Numbered from the stretch's first letter, positions 1 through 6,513 are shown. The stretch: 29,297 nucleotides of DNA from Candidatus Latescibacterota bacterium (GCA_022826515.1 JAJDUT010000006.1:1-29297); one strand, 5' to 3'. Numbers and translations are program-made. The notes: generated from the letters alone by a model not told the origin.

Positions 1-2
1 AA

Positions 3-134
3 CAGGTGCATCACATCCGGGATCGGCTCAATCATCGACCGCGAAAGGGATTGGCATTTCAAACACCACATGAAATCTTATGTAAGGAAACGGGAACCCA
101 ACCTAAACAGGGCGAAATTGCACTTACAAGTTGA
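3..134 (+). CDS. IS30-family transposase, C-terminal fragment (5' end outside window)
   Basis: The reading frame is open from the first bases of the window to a TGA at 132-134 and gives 43 residues. It contains IRDRLNHRPRKGLAFQTPHE, which matches the conserved tail of IS30-type DDE transposases, where an N-x-RPRK-x-LG(F/Y)-x-TP-x-E signature follows the last catalytic helix. Only the 3' end is present, so I cannot tell whether the element is complete. I did not identify its terminal inverted repeat in the next 100 bases. Codon use in so short a piece is uninformative; the call rests on the motif alone. Confidence 0.7.
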   Translation, partial: QVHHIRDRLNHRPRKGLAFQTPHEILCKETGTQPKQGEIALTS

Positions 135-227
135 ATCCGCAAACGATTTTTGAACGACTTTTTACGATTAGCCGTAGCCTCTCTAATCCATAATAGATGG
201 TACGCTTAGACCCCTTGGGTATGGGTT

Positions 228-261
228 GCTTGGACTCCGCTGCGCTGCGCTCAGCATGACA
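228..261. repeat. Dispersed intergenic repeat (CHAERS-type)
   Basis: This GC-rich stretch (GCTTGGACTCCGCTGCGCTG followed by CGCTCAGCATGACA) reads on the minus strand as CHAERSAAESK. That peptide commonly appears in spurious ORFs built on dispersed intergenic repeats. It lies between the IS30 fragment and the 3' end of the regulator. I see no gene between 135 and 301 otherwise. Confidence 0.5.
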
Positions 262-301
262 AGGGGAGGAACGCGTCAGTCCGTAATCTCCGCACAGGCT
301 T

Positions 302-2323
302 CTACGGCGACGGCTTCTTTGGCCGTTGCAACCCGTGTTTGCGCATGCGATACCGCAGTTTCTCCGGGCCCATGCCCAACAAACGAGCCGCTCCTCGCGG
401 GCCATAGATCCGCCAGTTTGTGGCTTGGAGGGCCGCTAAAATGCGCTGCTTTTCGTCCTCGTCTTCAGCATCCCCGACGAAGCCTTGTTCAACAGGCAGG
501 GCAAGCTCCGCCTCGGCAGCCTGAAACGGCACATCCGCCACCTGAATGACGTCCCTATCGCCCAACACGACCGCCTGCTGAATTACGTGCTCCAACTCGC
601 GCACATTTCCCGGCCACGCATATTGCTGCAAATGCGCCACCAATTCCTCGCCCAACACCGGCGTCGGCCGCCCGGGCTGTTCGGCACACCGGCTGGCAAA
701 ATGAGTCGCCAAGAGCGGAATATCCTCCTGACGCTCCCGCAGGGGCGGCAGTACTACGGAGAGTACGCTTAGCCGATAGAATAGATCCTCGCGGAACGTC
801 CCCGCCTGAATGGCCTCTTCTAGGTCCTTGTTTGTCGCGGCGACGACCCGCACGTCCACCGGGATGGACTGCTCGCCACCGACGCGCGTCAGGTGGCCCT
901 CCTCCAAGATGTGGAGCAAGGCCCGTTGGGAGTCTAAGGGCAAGTCGCCCACCTCGTCGAGGAACAAGGTGCCGCCATTGGCCCGTTCAAAGTAGCCGAT
1001 CTTTTGCGCATTCGCGCTGGTAAAAGCCCCCTTTTCGTGGCCGAACAGTTCGCTTTCGATTAGCCCGGCAGACAGGCCCCCGCAGTTGACAGGTATAAAA
1101 GGGTTCGCTTGGCGCGGGCTGAGGTTGTGGAGAAGCCGCGCCAACACTCCCTTGCCGACTCCGGTCTCGCCCAGCACTAACACCGTCATATCCGTCTCGG
1201 CCATTGATTCGACCTGTTCGAAGAGCCGTGCCATGGCTTGGCTCTGGCTGAGAAAACCCTGATTCGAGACTCGCAGCATTTGCTCTAGGCGTCGGAGGTG
1301 GGTGGGGACCACTCGCATCTCTAGGCGGGCTATGTCCGACATCAAGCCGTCCCGGTCCACGGTCCGCACTTCAAAGTGGAATAGGCCGGCCGGCACGTCC
1401 TGGTACGTCACCCGATTGGCGGGCGTGAATGCGCTCCACTCTTCTGCCGGACCGTGGCCGACGAGCCGATGGCTGTAGCGCATCTGCTCGGCCCCGCTCC
1501 TAAAGCTGAGGCCCTGGAAGTGAAACTGAATCTCGGGCGTGCTATCTGGGCAGGACACGGCTTGGGGTTCGGCGAAAGTGCGCCCGGCCACGACTTGGCG
1601 GATGCGGATGCGAGGCGGCGTCTCCCCAGGCTGATACGCAATGAGACCAGCCCGCGTCCCGAACCACAGCCGACCTTGGCTATCGCGCAGAATGGCATCG
1701 ACGATATTCTCTAGAGCGGACTTGCCGAGACGGATGCTTTGGAAGGTCCGACCGTCGTACTTCAGCACGCCCCCACCGCTGGTTCCAATCCACAGACATG
1801 CTTGCTGTGGGTCGGCCACCAAGGCCAGAATGCCATTGGCGGATAGATCGCCTTGGTCTGCCGTAAATTGGCGCACCTCTTTGGCTTGATAGGAAATGGC
1901 GAAAAGGCCGTGATTGGTTCCCACCCAAATCGCGTCTTGATATTCACACAAAGCATTCACATAGGCGACGGCTTCTATGCCGGCCATGTCACATGCGCGG
2001 AGATGCCCGTCCCGGTGAGTGTATAGAGCCGGCCTCGTTCCATAGCAGCCGAGCCAGAAGGAGCCTTCTCGATCCTGTAGCACGACTCTACACGTTGGCC
2101 ACTCACCCTCAATCGCAATGAAGCGGTCTGCTTCGATCCGTCCCAACTGTCCCTCAGAAGTGTAGGCGATTAAGTCCCCTTCTCGGCCTTGGAACAACAT
2201 CTTGATTTCTACATCCTCTGCAGTCACCGAGATTGGTTGGGTTTCTCTGCCTACCGACTTGAATACTTGTCCGTCGGGGCTGCCGCTCCAAACCTGCCCT
2301 TGTCGATCTACTACCATAGATAA
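302..2323 (-). pseudogene. 3' half of interrupted propeller-sigma54 activator (AAA+ and Fis HTH part)
   Basis: This half holds the C-terminal part of a transcriptional activator. From the ATG at 2317 (671 residues) I see propeller blades with W-x-G-T signatures (about 130-230), a Y_Y_Y-type domain (about 260-338), and a sigma-54 AAA+ module. That module has Walker A GETGVGKG (383-390), GAFTSA (430-435, a variant of GAFTGA) and Walker B LFLDE (451-455). GNVRELEH and a Fis-type helix-turn-helix follow at the C-terminus. I see no membrane segment between the sensory and AAA+ parts. The gene is broken by the element at 2324-5378. The ATG at 2317 lies in the target duplication and is really an internal Met codon. 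This half could still be expressed from a promoter-like sequence at the element's left end, yielding an activator without most of its sensory part. Confidence 0.85.
2316..2323. repeat. Target site duplication, left copy (ATAGATAA)
   Basis: ATAGATAA lies directly outside the left inverted repeat, and an identical copy lies directly outside the right one (5379-5386). An 8-bp duplication is the length characteristic of IS1595-family insertion. Confidence 0.93.
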
Positions 2324-2350
2324 GGGAATTATATACCTGAGTAACCAAAA
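2324..2350 (+). repeat. Left terminal inverted repeat, 27 bp
   Basis: The left end starts GGGAATTATATACCTGAG and ends in CCAAAA. It is the exact reverse complement of 5352-5378, with no mismatch over 27 bp. Confidence 0.95.
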
Positions 2351-2356
2351 TGTCGT
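2328..2356 (-). promoter_or_regulatory. Outward promoter-like sequence at left end of the element
   Basis: On the minus strand a perfect TATAAT (2328-2333, inside the terminal repeat) lies 17 bp downstream of ACGACA (2351-2356), which matches four of six positions of TTGACA. It points out of the element into the 3' half of the broken regulator. A start about 7 bp past the -10 would fall near 2321, only a few bases before the ATG at 2317. The right end has the same TATAAT pointing the other way, but no -35-like hexamer at the proper distance. Sequence match only. Confidence 0.4.
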
Positions 2357-2386
2357 AAGACATTGAAATTAAATGTCTTACGACAT
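2350..2386. promoter_or_regulatory. 15-bp perfect inverted repeat next to left terminal repeat
   Basis: ATGTCGTAAGACATT (2350-2364) and its exact reverse complement (2372-2386) are separated by 7 bases. Each arm contains a near-palindrome of the type TGTC-N4-GACA, so this could be a double operator. On the minus strand the second arm is followed by TTTGG, so it could also act as a weak terminator for transcripts leaving the element. Confidence 0.6.
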
Positions 2387-2426
2387 CGAAGAAAAACCTC
2401 ACAACTATTCAAAAAGGAGAATAGTT

Positions 2427-2588
2427 ATGACTATTGTTACAGAAGAGACCGCAAGCGACGAACCTCTTCAATCAAGCAAACTTCATCCTCAGACAGACGA
2501 CCTTGGTACGCTTTCTCTTGTAGAGACTCTATATTCCTTGCAAGAGATTCTAGAAAGGTTGGATCGAGAGCATGAAGCTGTTGCATAA
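2427..2588 (+). CDS. Possible small cargo protein, 53 aa (antisense to next entry)
   Basis: The ATG at 2427 has a strong ribosome binding site (AAAAAGGAG, 7 bases upstream). The product is acidic and polar at first (MTIVTEETASDE), followed by a Leu/Glu-rich helix and TAA at 2586-2588. It lies almost wholly antisense to the 63-residue ORF at 2437-2628, which also has a good ribosome binding site. Its 15-bp inverted-repeat leader would suit a regulated gene. No family recognised. It could instead be the shadow of the other ORF, since Leu and Glu codons mirror each other on opposite strands. Confidence 0.35.
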   Translation: MTIVTEETASDEPLQSSKLHPQTDDLGTLSLVETLYSLQEILERLDREHEAVA

Positions 2589-2628
2589 GTGCAGTATAGA
2601 AAAAATCGTCCTTGGTATAATCGGCCAT
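2437..2628 (-). CDS. Small helical cargo protein, 63 aa, unknown function
   Basis: The ATG at 2628 is preceded by AAGGAG with 8 bases between. The product (MADYTKDDFFYTALMQQLHA...) is predicted from its heptad-like Leu/Glu pattern to be mostly helical, with an aromatic patch at residues 9-11 and a charged C-terminus. It is co-oriented with the transposase and the other cargo genes and lies last in the series, 127 bp beyond the HNH-like gene. No family recognised. It overlaps a 53-residue ORF on the opposite strand. I favour this one because of its orientation and its more protein-like composition. Confidence 0.5.
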   Translation of the reverse strand: MADYTKDDFFYTALMQQLHALDPTFLESLARNIESLQEKAYQGRLSEDEVCLIEEVRRLRSLL

Positions 2629-2663
2629 CGTCTTGTCTCCTTGGTTAAGAGGGTGGCTTTTAA

Positions 2664-2695
2664 GACGGCCTCCGCTGTGCGTAGCGGAGGCCGTC
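2664..2695. terminator. Strong GC-rich hairpin after the HNH-like gene
   Basis: Arms GACGGCCTCCGCT (2664-2676) and AGCGGAGGCCGTC (2683-2695) form a perfect 13-bp stem with a 6-base loop. In the minus direction it follows the HNH-like gene and is trailed by TTAAAAG, a poor T-tract. It may be a terminator, or an attenuator or processing site between the last two cargo genes. Confidence 0.5.
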
Positions 2696-2755
2696 CGTTA
2701 TACAGCAGGGAATGTTGAACAGAGCATTATCGTCCGAAGGTGAGCATAACTACGT

Positions 2756-3073
2756 TCAAGAATAAAGCGACTTGTCGCGGCACAAATCACAGAGGGCTTG
2801 AAGGTTGTCGTATGTACATTCGCCACCCTCATCGGGGTCTACGATGTAATGCACCTTTAACTCTTTTCTTAGGCCGCAGCTTTCGCATCTAAACCTAGCA
2901 CGTCTAAGCACTTTACCGCTAAGACGCTTGTACTTTCTGTCGCGCTCTTGCTCTTCGGCCTGTGCCTCGGGATCAACCGGCCTAGTTGGCCATAGTGCGG
3001 CTATACCTATAAGGGCGAGGCCGCCGACTGCTTTCACTATGTCCCAAGTGTCTTGCTTTGTAAGGCGTGCCAT
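2756..3073 (-). CDS. Membrane-anchored degenerate HNH protein (cargo), 105 aa
   Basis: The start at 3073 is fixed by a near-perfect ribosome binding site (AAAGGAGGTGA). Residues about 12-29 form one hydrophobic segment (VGGLALIGIAALW), followed by a charged linker and an HNH-type fold at about 60-101: C63-x2-C66, then VHYIVDPDEGG, N90-L, and C95-x2-C98. In active HNH enzymes the first motif carries a general-base His where this protein has Tyr (Y76), and the last Cys pair is usually followed by His where it has Arg (R99). The zinc-binding cysteines are kept but the catalytic residues are not. It may therefore be a structural or DNA-binding treble-clef protein rather than a nuclease. It lies 22 bp downstream of the secreted-protein gene, probably in one operon. 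Confidence 0.75.
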   Translation of the reverse strand: MARLTKQDTWDIVKAVGGLALIGIAALWPTRPVDPEAQAEEQERDRKYKRLSGKVLRRARFRCESCGLRKELKVHYIVDPDEGGECTYDNLQALCDLCRDKSLYS

Positions 3074-3095
3074 AGCGTCACCTCCTTTGTTTAGA

Positions 3096-3686
3096 TTATT
3101 TATCTTCTCCGCATTTGTTGGGTAACAGTACATCGAACGACAGCGTGTCGACGTCGGCATACGTATGCGCTAATTTCTTGAGCGCCTGGGCCTTGGGGGC
3201 CGCTAGCACGTCTTCGAGGCGCACCGAGGAGCAGCCCCTACAGGTAAGGCGCCAGTCGTCACGGAGGCGGGCGACCACCAGCTCGCTGTCGCATATAGAG
3301 CGCTCGCTGCCGAGCGAGGCGATCTCTAGCACGAGCTTGCCTATAGGGCGCAGCTCGTCGGTGACAGGGCAGTAGCCGGCAAGCTGCGCGAAGTATCGGA
3401 AGGGCAAGACATGATCGTCGTCAACAAACTTGATATAGTCGTCGAGCGTGGCTGTGTGTACCATGAACGTCCCTACGGGCGGGCCGAACTCGATGTGCGG
3501 CCCGGTCTGGCCCTCCTGGAGCACCTTGGTCTGGCCCCATTCGTGCAGACGCAGATACCACCAGGTCTTCCCCTTGAAAAAGTACGACTCGGTCGTACAG
3601 GGGTTGATCGGGTCAGGCCCCTGTGCGCCGACCAGGGCGGCCAAAGTACAGATCAGACATATGGATAGGGATAATAAGCGCGACAT
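3096..3686 (-). CDS. Secreted cargo protein with signal peptide, 196 aa, unknown function
   Basis: The chosen ATG (3686) has AAGGAG upstream and opens directly into a signal peptide (MSRLLSLSICLICTLAALVG, likely cleavage after Ala21). A longer in-frame ATG at 3752 would bury the signal peptide behind about 22 polar residues and is unlikely. The mature part has six or so cysteines, including a CRGC pair, aromatic stretches (FFKGKTWWYL) and a GPPVGTF loop. That composition suggests a disulfide-bonded, exported protein. No family recognised. As cargo on a transposable element, coupled to a membrane HNH-like gene 22 bp downstream, it might serve an envelope function, but nothing in the sequence names one. 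Confidence 0.7.
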   Translation of the reverse strand: MSRLLSLSICLICTLAALVGAQGPDPINPCTTESYFFKGKTWWYLRLHEWGQTKVLQEGQTGPHIEFGPPVGTFMVHTATLDDYIKFVDDDHVLPFRYFAQLAGYCPVTDELRPIGKLVLEIASLGSERSICDSELVVARLRDDWRLTCRGCSSVRLEDVLAAPKAQALKKLAHTYADVDTLSFDVLLPNKCGEDK

Positions 3687-3717
3687 CCCGCTGTCTCCTT
3701 GTGAGCCATGACTGTTG

Positions 3718-3877
3718 CGGCTCCCCCCGCAGGGGAGCCGGGCAGTTGTCACGACCCACGCAGATTGATGCGGGATGGTCCTACGTATTTGCCAAAGCCG
3801 GGTAGCAATTCCGGCCCTTCAATTGGCTCTTATATTCGGCAGGCTACCCGACAACAGGGTGCTGCCTGGGTCGTGAC
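3718..3877. other. Nested inverted repeats between cargo genes (structured DNA/RNA)
   Basis: Three stems are packed here: CGGCTCCCC/GGGGAGCCG (3718-3726 with 3732-3740), GTCACGACCCA/TGGGTCGTGAC (3748-3758 with 3867-3877), and CGGGTAGC/GCTACCCG (3799-3806 with 3843-3850) nested inside the second. GTTGTC (3745-3750) could compete by pairing with GACAAC (3850-3855). The region overlaps the last codons of the 94-residue gene and lies upstream of the secreted-protein gene. A folded leader, small RNA or intergenic processing element is possible. Confidence 0.5.
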
Positions 3878-4128
3878 GGAGAAAAAGAACGGAAACGCTG
3901 GAGACAAGCACAAGTTCTTTTTAAGTAATGGAGCCGTTTGCTCAAGGCGGCTGTCTCCACGATAGCCGCCCTTATCCGCTCCCTTTCACACTTCTGTAAT
4001 ATCTCGGTTATGACCGATCTGCGCGGTCGTGGACGACGGCGGTAATGTGGCGGGACGTAATAGCCGCGAACGGGGACATATTCGCTCTTGCTTTCGGGCA
4101 GTTCTGCCCGTATTTTCTTCGGTGTCAT
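3844..4128 (-). CDS. Small basic cargo protein, 94 aa, unknown function
   Basis: The ATG at 4128 follows AAAGGAG about 10 bases upstream. The product is Arg/Lys/Pro-rich, with VRGYYVPPHYRRRPRPRR in the first half and a helical stretch after it. That suggests a nucleic-acid-binding or structural peptide of the kind found on plasmids and phages. The last 15 residues or so fall inside the nested inverted repeats at 3718-3877 and may not be under protein-level selection. It is the first gene after the promoter-like sequence at 4229-4258. No family recognised. Confidence 0.5.
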   Translation of the reverse strand: MTPKKIRAELPESKSEYVPVRGYYVPPHYRRRPRPRRSVITEILQKCERERIRAAIVETAALSKRLHYLKRTCACLQRFRSFSPSRPRQHPVVG

Positions 4129-4163
4129 AGCGCAATGGCTCCTTTACTTGACGGTTAAGGATT

Positions 4164-4199
4164 AGGCTCTTGGTGTCGTCAGCACTAAGAGCCTTTTTG
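4164..4199 (+). terminator. Hairpin with T-tract (plus-strand terminator or cargo leader hairpin)
   Basis: AGGCTCTTGGTG (4164-4175) pairs with CACTAAGAGCCT (4183-4194) with one G-T pair and a 7-base loop, then TTTTT on the plus strand. No plus-strand gene upstream needs it. Read on the minus strand it sits in the 5' leader of the cargo genes without a T-tract, so it may shield against antisense transcription or shape the leader. Confidence 0.55.
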
Positions 4200-4228
4200 T
4201 TGATGCTGTTTTGCAGAGAACCTACCCG

Positions 4229-4258
4229 GTTCTAGATTCAAGAGCAAGCGAAAGTCAA
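4229..4258 (-). promoter_or_regulatory. Candidate promoter for the cargo genes
   Basis: On the minus strand TTGACT (4253-4258) and TAGAAC (4229-4234) are separated by 18 bp. It lies just beyond the transposase terminator and about 100 bp before the first cargo ATG, so the cargo appears to be transcribed separately from the transposase. Confidence 0.4.
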
Positions 4259-4277
4259 CGCCCTATCTTTGCGAGCT

Positions 4278-4318
4278 AAAAAGAAGCGCCCAAGCTGTTT
4301 CAAGTCTTGGGCGCTTCT
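4278..4318 (-). terminator. Rho-independent terminator of the transposase gene
   Basis: On the minus strand AGAAGCGCCCAAG and CTTGGGCGCTTCT form a perfect 13-bp stem with an 11-base loop, followed by a run of T. It starts 3 bases after the transposase stop codon. Confidence 0.85.
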
Positions 4319-4320
4319 CG

Positions 4321-5265
4321 CTATGCGTCCGCTATGAGTTCCTGATAGCGTAGCCTCTTACCCATCATCCCCTGAGCCATCAACGCCATTTGCTGAATAG
4401 TATCGACGGCGCGTGCGTTGTGTCGGCCTGCGAACTCGCCTATATACCGGGCTAGGTGCTTCTCGCTCATCTTGTGGTACGTGCCGTAATAGCCACGCTT
4501 GAGCAAGGCCCAAAAGGATTCGATACCGTTGGTATGGGCTTGGTCGCGCACATACTCGCCGACGCTATGCTGGACGGCCTCATGGTTGGGAAGTCCCTCG
4601 TAGATACTGCTTTCGTCTGTGTACAGCATAGACTCTAGGGTCATATTCTCTTCCACGAATCCTTTAACAGTAGCACGGTTGACCGGCTGCGTTACTTGTG
4701 CTCGTACTTCCTTAGTAACTCGATCTTTGAGTCCCGTAACGGGTATCTTGCCGACGGTGCCGCGCCCGGCGTTCAGCTTCTTGCTGGCGTGCTTGTTCGA
4801 CTCCTTGCCGCCGATGTAGGTCTCGTCAGCCTCGACGGGACCCGCTAGGAGCGCCTCGACATCCTTCTTCCACATAGCGCGGATGCGGTGTGCCAGATGC
4901 CACGCTGTCTTTTGCGTGATACCTAGGTCGCGGTGTAGCTTCATGCTTGACGTGCCCTTGATGCCCGTCGTAAGCAGATAGATGGCTAATATCCAAGTCT
5001 GATACCCTAGCTTGGTATCGGCCATAACGGTGCCCGTGCGGACGCTGAAAAACTTACGACAGTCGCGGCAGCGGTAAGGCATGGTAGGGTGCGACGTGCC
5101 AGACTGTACACGCTCAGACTGGCAGTACGGACACAAGACGCCATTAGGCCATCTCGTATCGGAAAACCACGCTTCTGCTGTGGCGTCGTCGGGGAACATA
5201 CGGACTAATTCGGGCAGAGAAAGCCCCTTGCGAAAGGACAGACCCGGCCCCTTCTTCGTGGGCAT
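4321..5265 (-). CDS. IS1595-family transposase (zinc ribbon plus ISXO2-like DDE domain), 314 aa
   Basis: This enzyme should cut and join the element ends. The N-terminus carries a zinc ribbon (C45-x2-C48 and C66-x2-C69), and a helix-turn-helix-like stretch follows around 95-130. The catalytic domain has D147 (ADETYIGG), D217 (YTDESS) and N246-G-I-E249 (NGIESFWALLKRGYYGTYH), the arrangement of the ISXO2-like transposases of the IS1595 family. Length is normal and the frame is intact. The ATG at 5265 has AGGAGG 7 bases upstream. A terminator follows the stop and a hairpin leader precedes the start, so expression is insulated from host transcription entering from the regulator gene. The matching ends, target duplication and intact motifs suggest it was active recently. 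Confidence 0.95.
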   Translation of the reverse strand: MPTKKGPGLSFRKGLSLPELVRMFPDDATAEAWFSDTRWPNGVLCPYCQSERVQSGTSHPTMPYRCRDCRKFFSVRTGTVMADTKLGYQTWILAIYLLTTGIKGTSSMKLHRDLGITQKTAWHLAHRIRAMWKKDVEALLAGPVEADETYIGGKESNKHASKKLNAGRGTVGKIPVTGLKDRVTKEVRAQVTQPVNRATVKGFVEENMTLESMLYTDESSIYEGLPNHEAVQHSVGEYVRDQAHTNGIESFWALLKRGYYGTYHKMSEKHLARYIGEFAGRHNARAVDTIQQMALMAQGMMGKRLRYQELIADA

Positions 5266-5292
5266 AAAAATACCTCCTGTACGTGGGATAAG

Positions 5293-5331
5293 CCGCGAAA
5301 AACGTGGAACCTAGATGGTTCCATCTCGCGG
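5293..5331 (-). promoter_or_regulatory. Terminator-like leader hairpin upstream of the transposase
   Basis: On the minus strand TGGAACC and GGTTCCA form a 7-bp stem with a 5-base loop, followed by CGTTTTT. The outer CCGCGA and TCGCGG segments can also pair across it. It lies about 30 bp upstream of the transposase ATG. Such hairpins limit read-through from outside promoters in other insertion sequences. Confidence 0.55.
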
Positions 5332-5351
5332 TTATACCACAAAAGGAGGCG

Positions 5352-5378
5352 TTTTGGTTACTCAGGTATATAATTCCC
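5352..5378 (-). repeat. Right terminal inverted repeat, 27 bp
   Basis: TTTTGGTTACTCAGGTATAT followed by AATTCCC is the exact reverse complement of the left end (2324-2350). Confidence 0.95.
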
Positions 5379-5386
5379 ATAGATAA
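5379..5386. repeat. Target site duplication, right copy (ATAGATAA)
   Basis: It is identical to 2316-2323 and directly abuts the right inverted repeat. Confidence 0.93.
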
Positions 5387-6499
5387 GACGGTATAACCGA
5401 CCTCCGCCGGCCGGATCCGACTGTCCTCCAAGCAGGCCAAGCCTCCGGTCGTGCCAATCCAGATTCGGCCCTCTTGGTCTTCTCTCAGACACCGAATTTC
5501 GTTGTCGGGTAGGCTGTCTTTTTTGTCGTATAGCTGGATACTGATTGGATCGCAAAAGATCAGCCCGCCCCCCCACAGCCCTATCCAGATATTTCCCTCG
5601 CTATCCTCGTAGGTCAGGCGCGTATCCGAAAACTGAACATCCGGCAGGCCGGCTGAGAAAGGATGCCATTTCTCTCCGTCGTACACGAGCACGCCCCGAC
5701 GGCTCAGCCAGAGCCGACCGCGGTCGTCCACGCGCACATGGCGCGTTCCATGCTGGACGACTTCGGCTCCTTCGGCTCCGTCGTCCACGCGGATGATCTC
5801 GAATTGTTGGCTCGCGGGATCGTAGCGGCCTACAACCACTTCTGTGCCTTCGTAGCAGAAAGCGATCCACAGGTTGCCAGCGGCGTCTTGGGCGAAATTC
5901 CAAGGCCACTGCAACGCGTCGTTACCCGTGCTCATGTGCTGGCCGTCCAAGCTGAGAACTCCGCGCCCCTGCGTCGCCAGCCACGTCGTACCCGCCGAGT
6001 CGGTCGCCATATCGTACACCAGTCCTAGGGGCTTACCCGCTAGTTCTGTCATGCACTCTACGCACCGTCCTTCGACGAACCGACCCACCCCCTCTGAGGT
6101 CAGCACTCGCACCAAGCCATCGGCTTGGGGTTGCAGACCGAATATGTCGTTGGAAGGTAGCCCGTGTTCGGTGGTGTACACCTGAAAGCCGCGCCCGTCG
6201 TAGGCTGCTAGCCCGCCGCCGAACGTGCCGAATAACAGCCGTCCGTCTGCGTCTTCGACAATCGTTTTTACGGTGAGATGGGGCAGCCCGTCCGACAGGC
6301 CAAAGGTGTCAAAATGCGCTCCGTCAAACCGGCTTACGCCGCCGTCGGTTGTGCCGACCCAGAGGAGGCCGTGGCGGTCTTGATAGATGTCTTCCACGTA
6401 CATCCCGGCCAGCCCGTCGAAAACCGTGTATTGCTGTCCGAGGATGTGACCGAATGACTTCTGGCTTGGGGCCGCATGGTTCATCTTAACCTCGTTCAT
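5379..6499 (-). pseudogene. 5' half of interrupted propeller-sigma54 activator (sensory propeller part)
   Basis: This is the N-terminal half of the regulator whose 3' half lies at 302-2323. I place the start at the ATG at 6499 (MNEVKMNHAAPSQ) or 6484. Longer upstream starts would run through the palindromic repeat at 6514-6541. The product has no signal peptide and is a run of two-component-propeller blades (WVGTTDGGVSRFDG, WLATQGRGVLS, WIGLWGGGLIF, WIGTTGGLACL). Host reading continues GYTVLSM, then VVDRQGQVWSG in the other half, when the element and one target copy are removed. The combined length (1,121 + 2,014 bp) is exactly 1,045 codons with stop. As it stands, the frame runs into the element and ends out of frame within the transposase gene at 5144. 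Confidence 0.88.
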
Positions 6500-6513
6500 C
6501 GGGGCGACCGACC

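Larger units (their letters stand above)
2324..5378 (-). mobile_element. Cargo-carrying IS1595-type insertion element, 3,055 bp
   Basis: The element is bounded by perfect 27-bp inverted repeats (outer ends GGGAATTATATACC) and flanked by ATAGATAA on both sides. It encodes an IS1595-type transposase near the right end and, on the same strand, a basic 94-residue protein, a secreted 196-residue protein, a membrane HNH-like protein of 105 residues and a small helical protein of 63 residues. Most IS1595-family members are about 0.7-1.2 kb with only a transposase. From memory, one subgroup (ISNha5-like) is longer and has passenger genes, and this element may belong there. The identical ends, exact target duplication and reconstructable host frame argue for a recent insertion. 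Confidence 0.93.

Noticed and set aside
226..549. 107-residue plus-strand ORF
   Set aside because: It begins in a dispersed repeat and continues antisense to the regulator's C-terminus.
3708..3965. 85-residue plus-strand ORF inside the element
   Set aside because: It coincides with the nested inverted repeats and has no clear ribosome binding site or protein-like pattern.
5144..5378. Continuation of the regulator frame into the element
   Set aside because: The frame simply runs into element DNA and overlaps the transposase gene in another frame; it is a product of the insertion.
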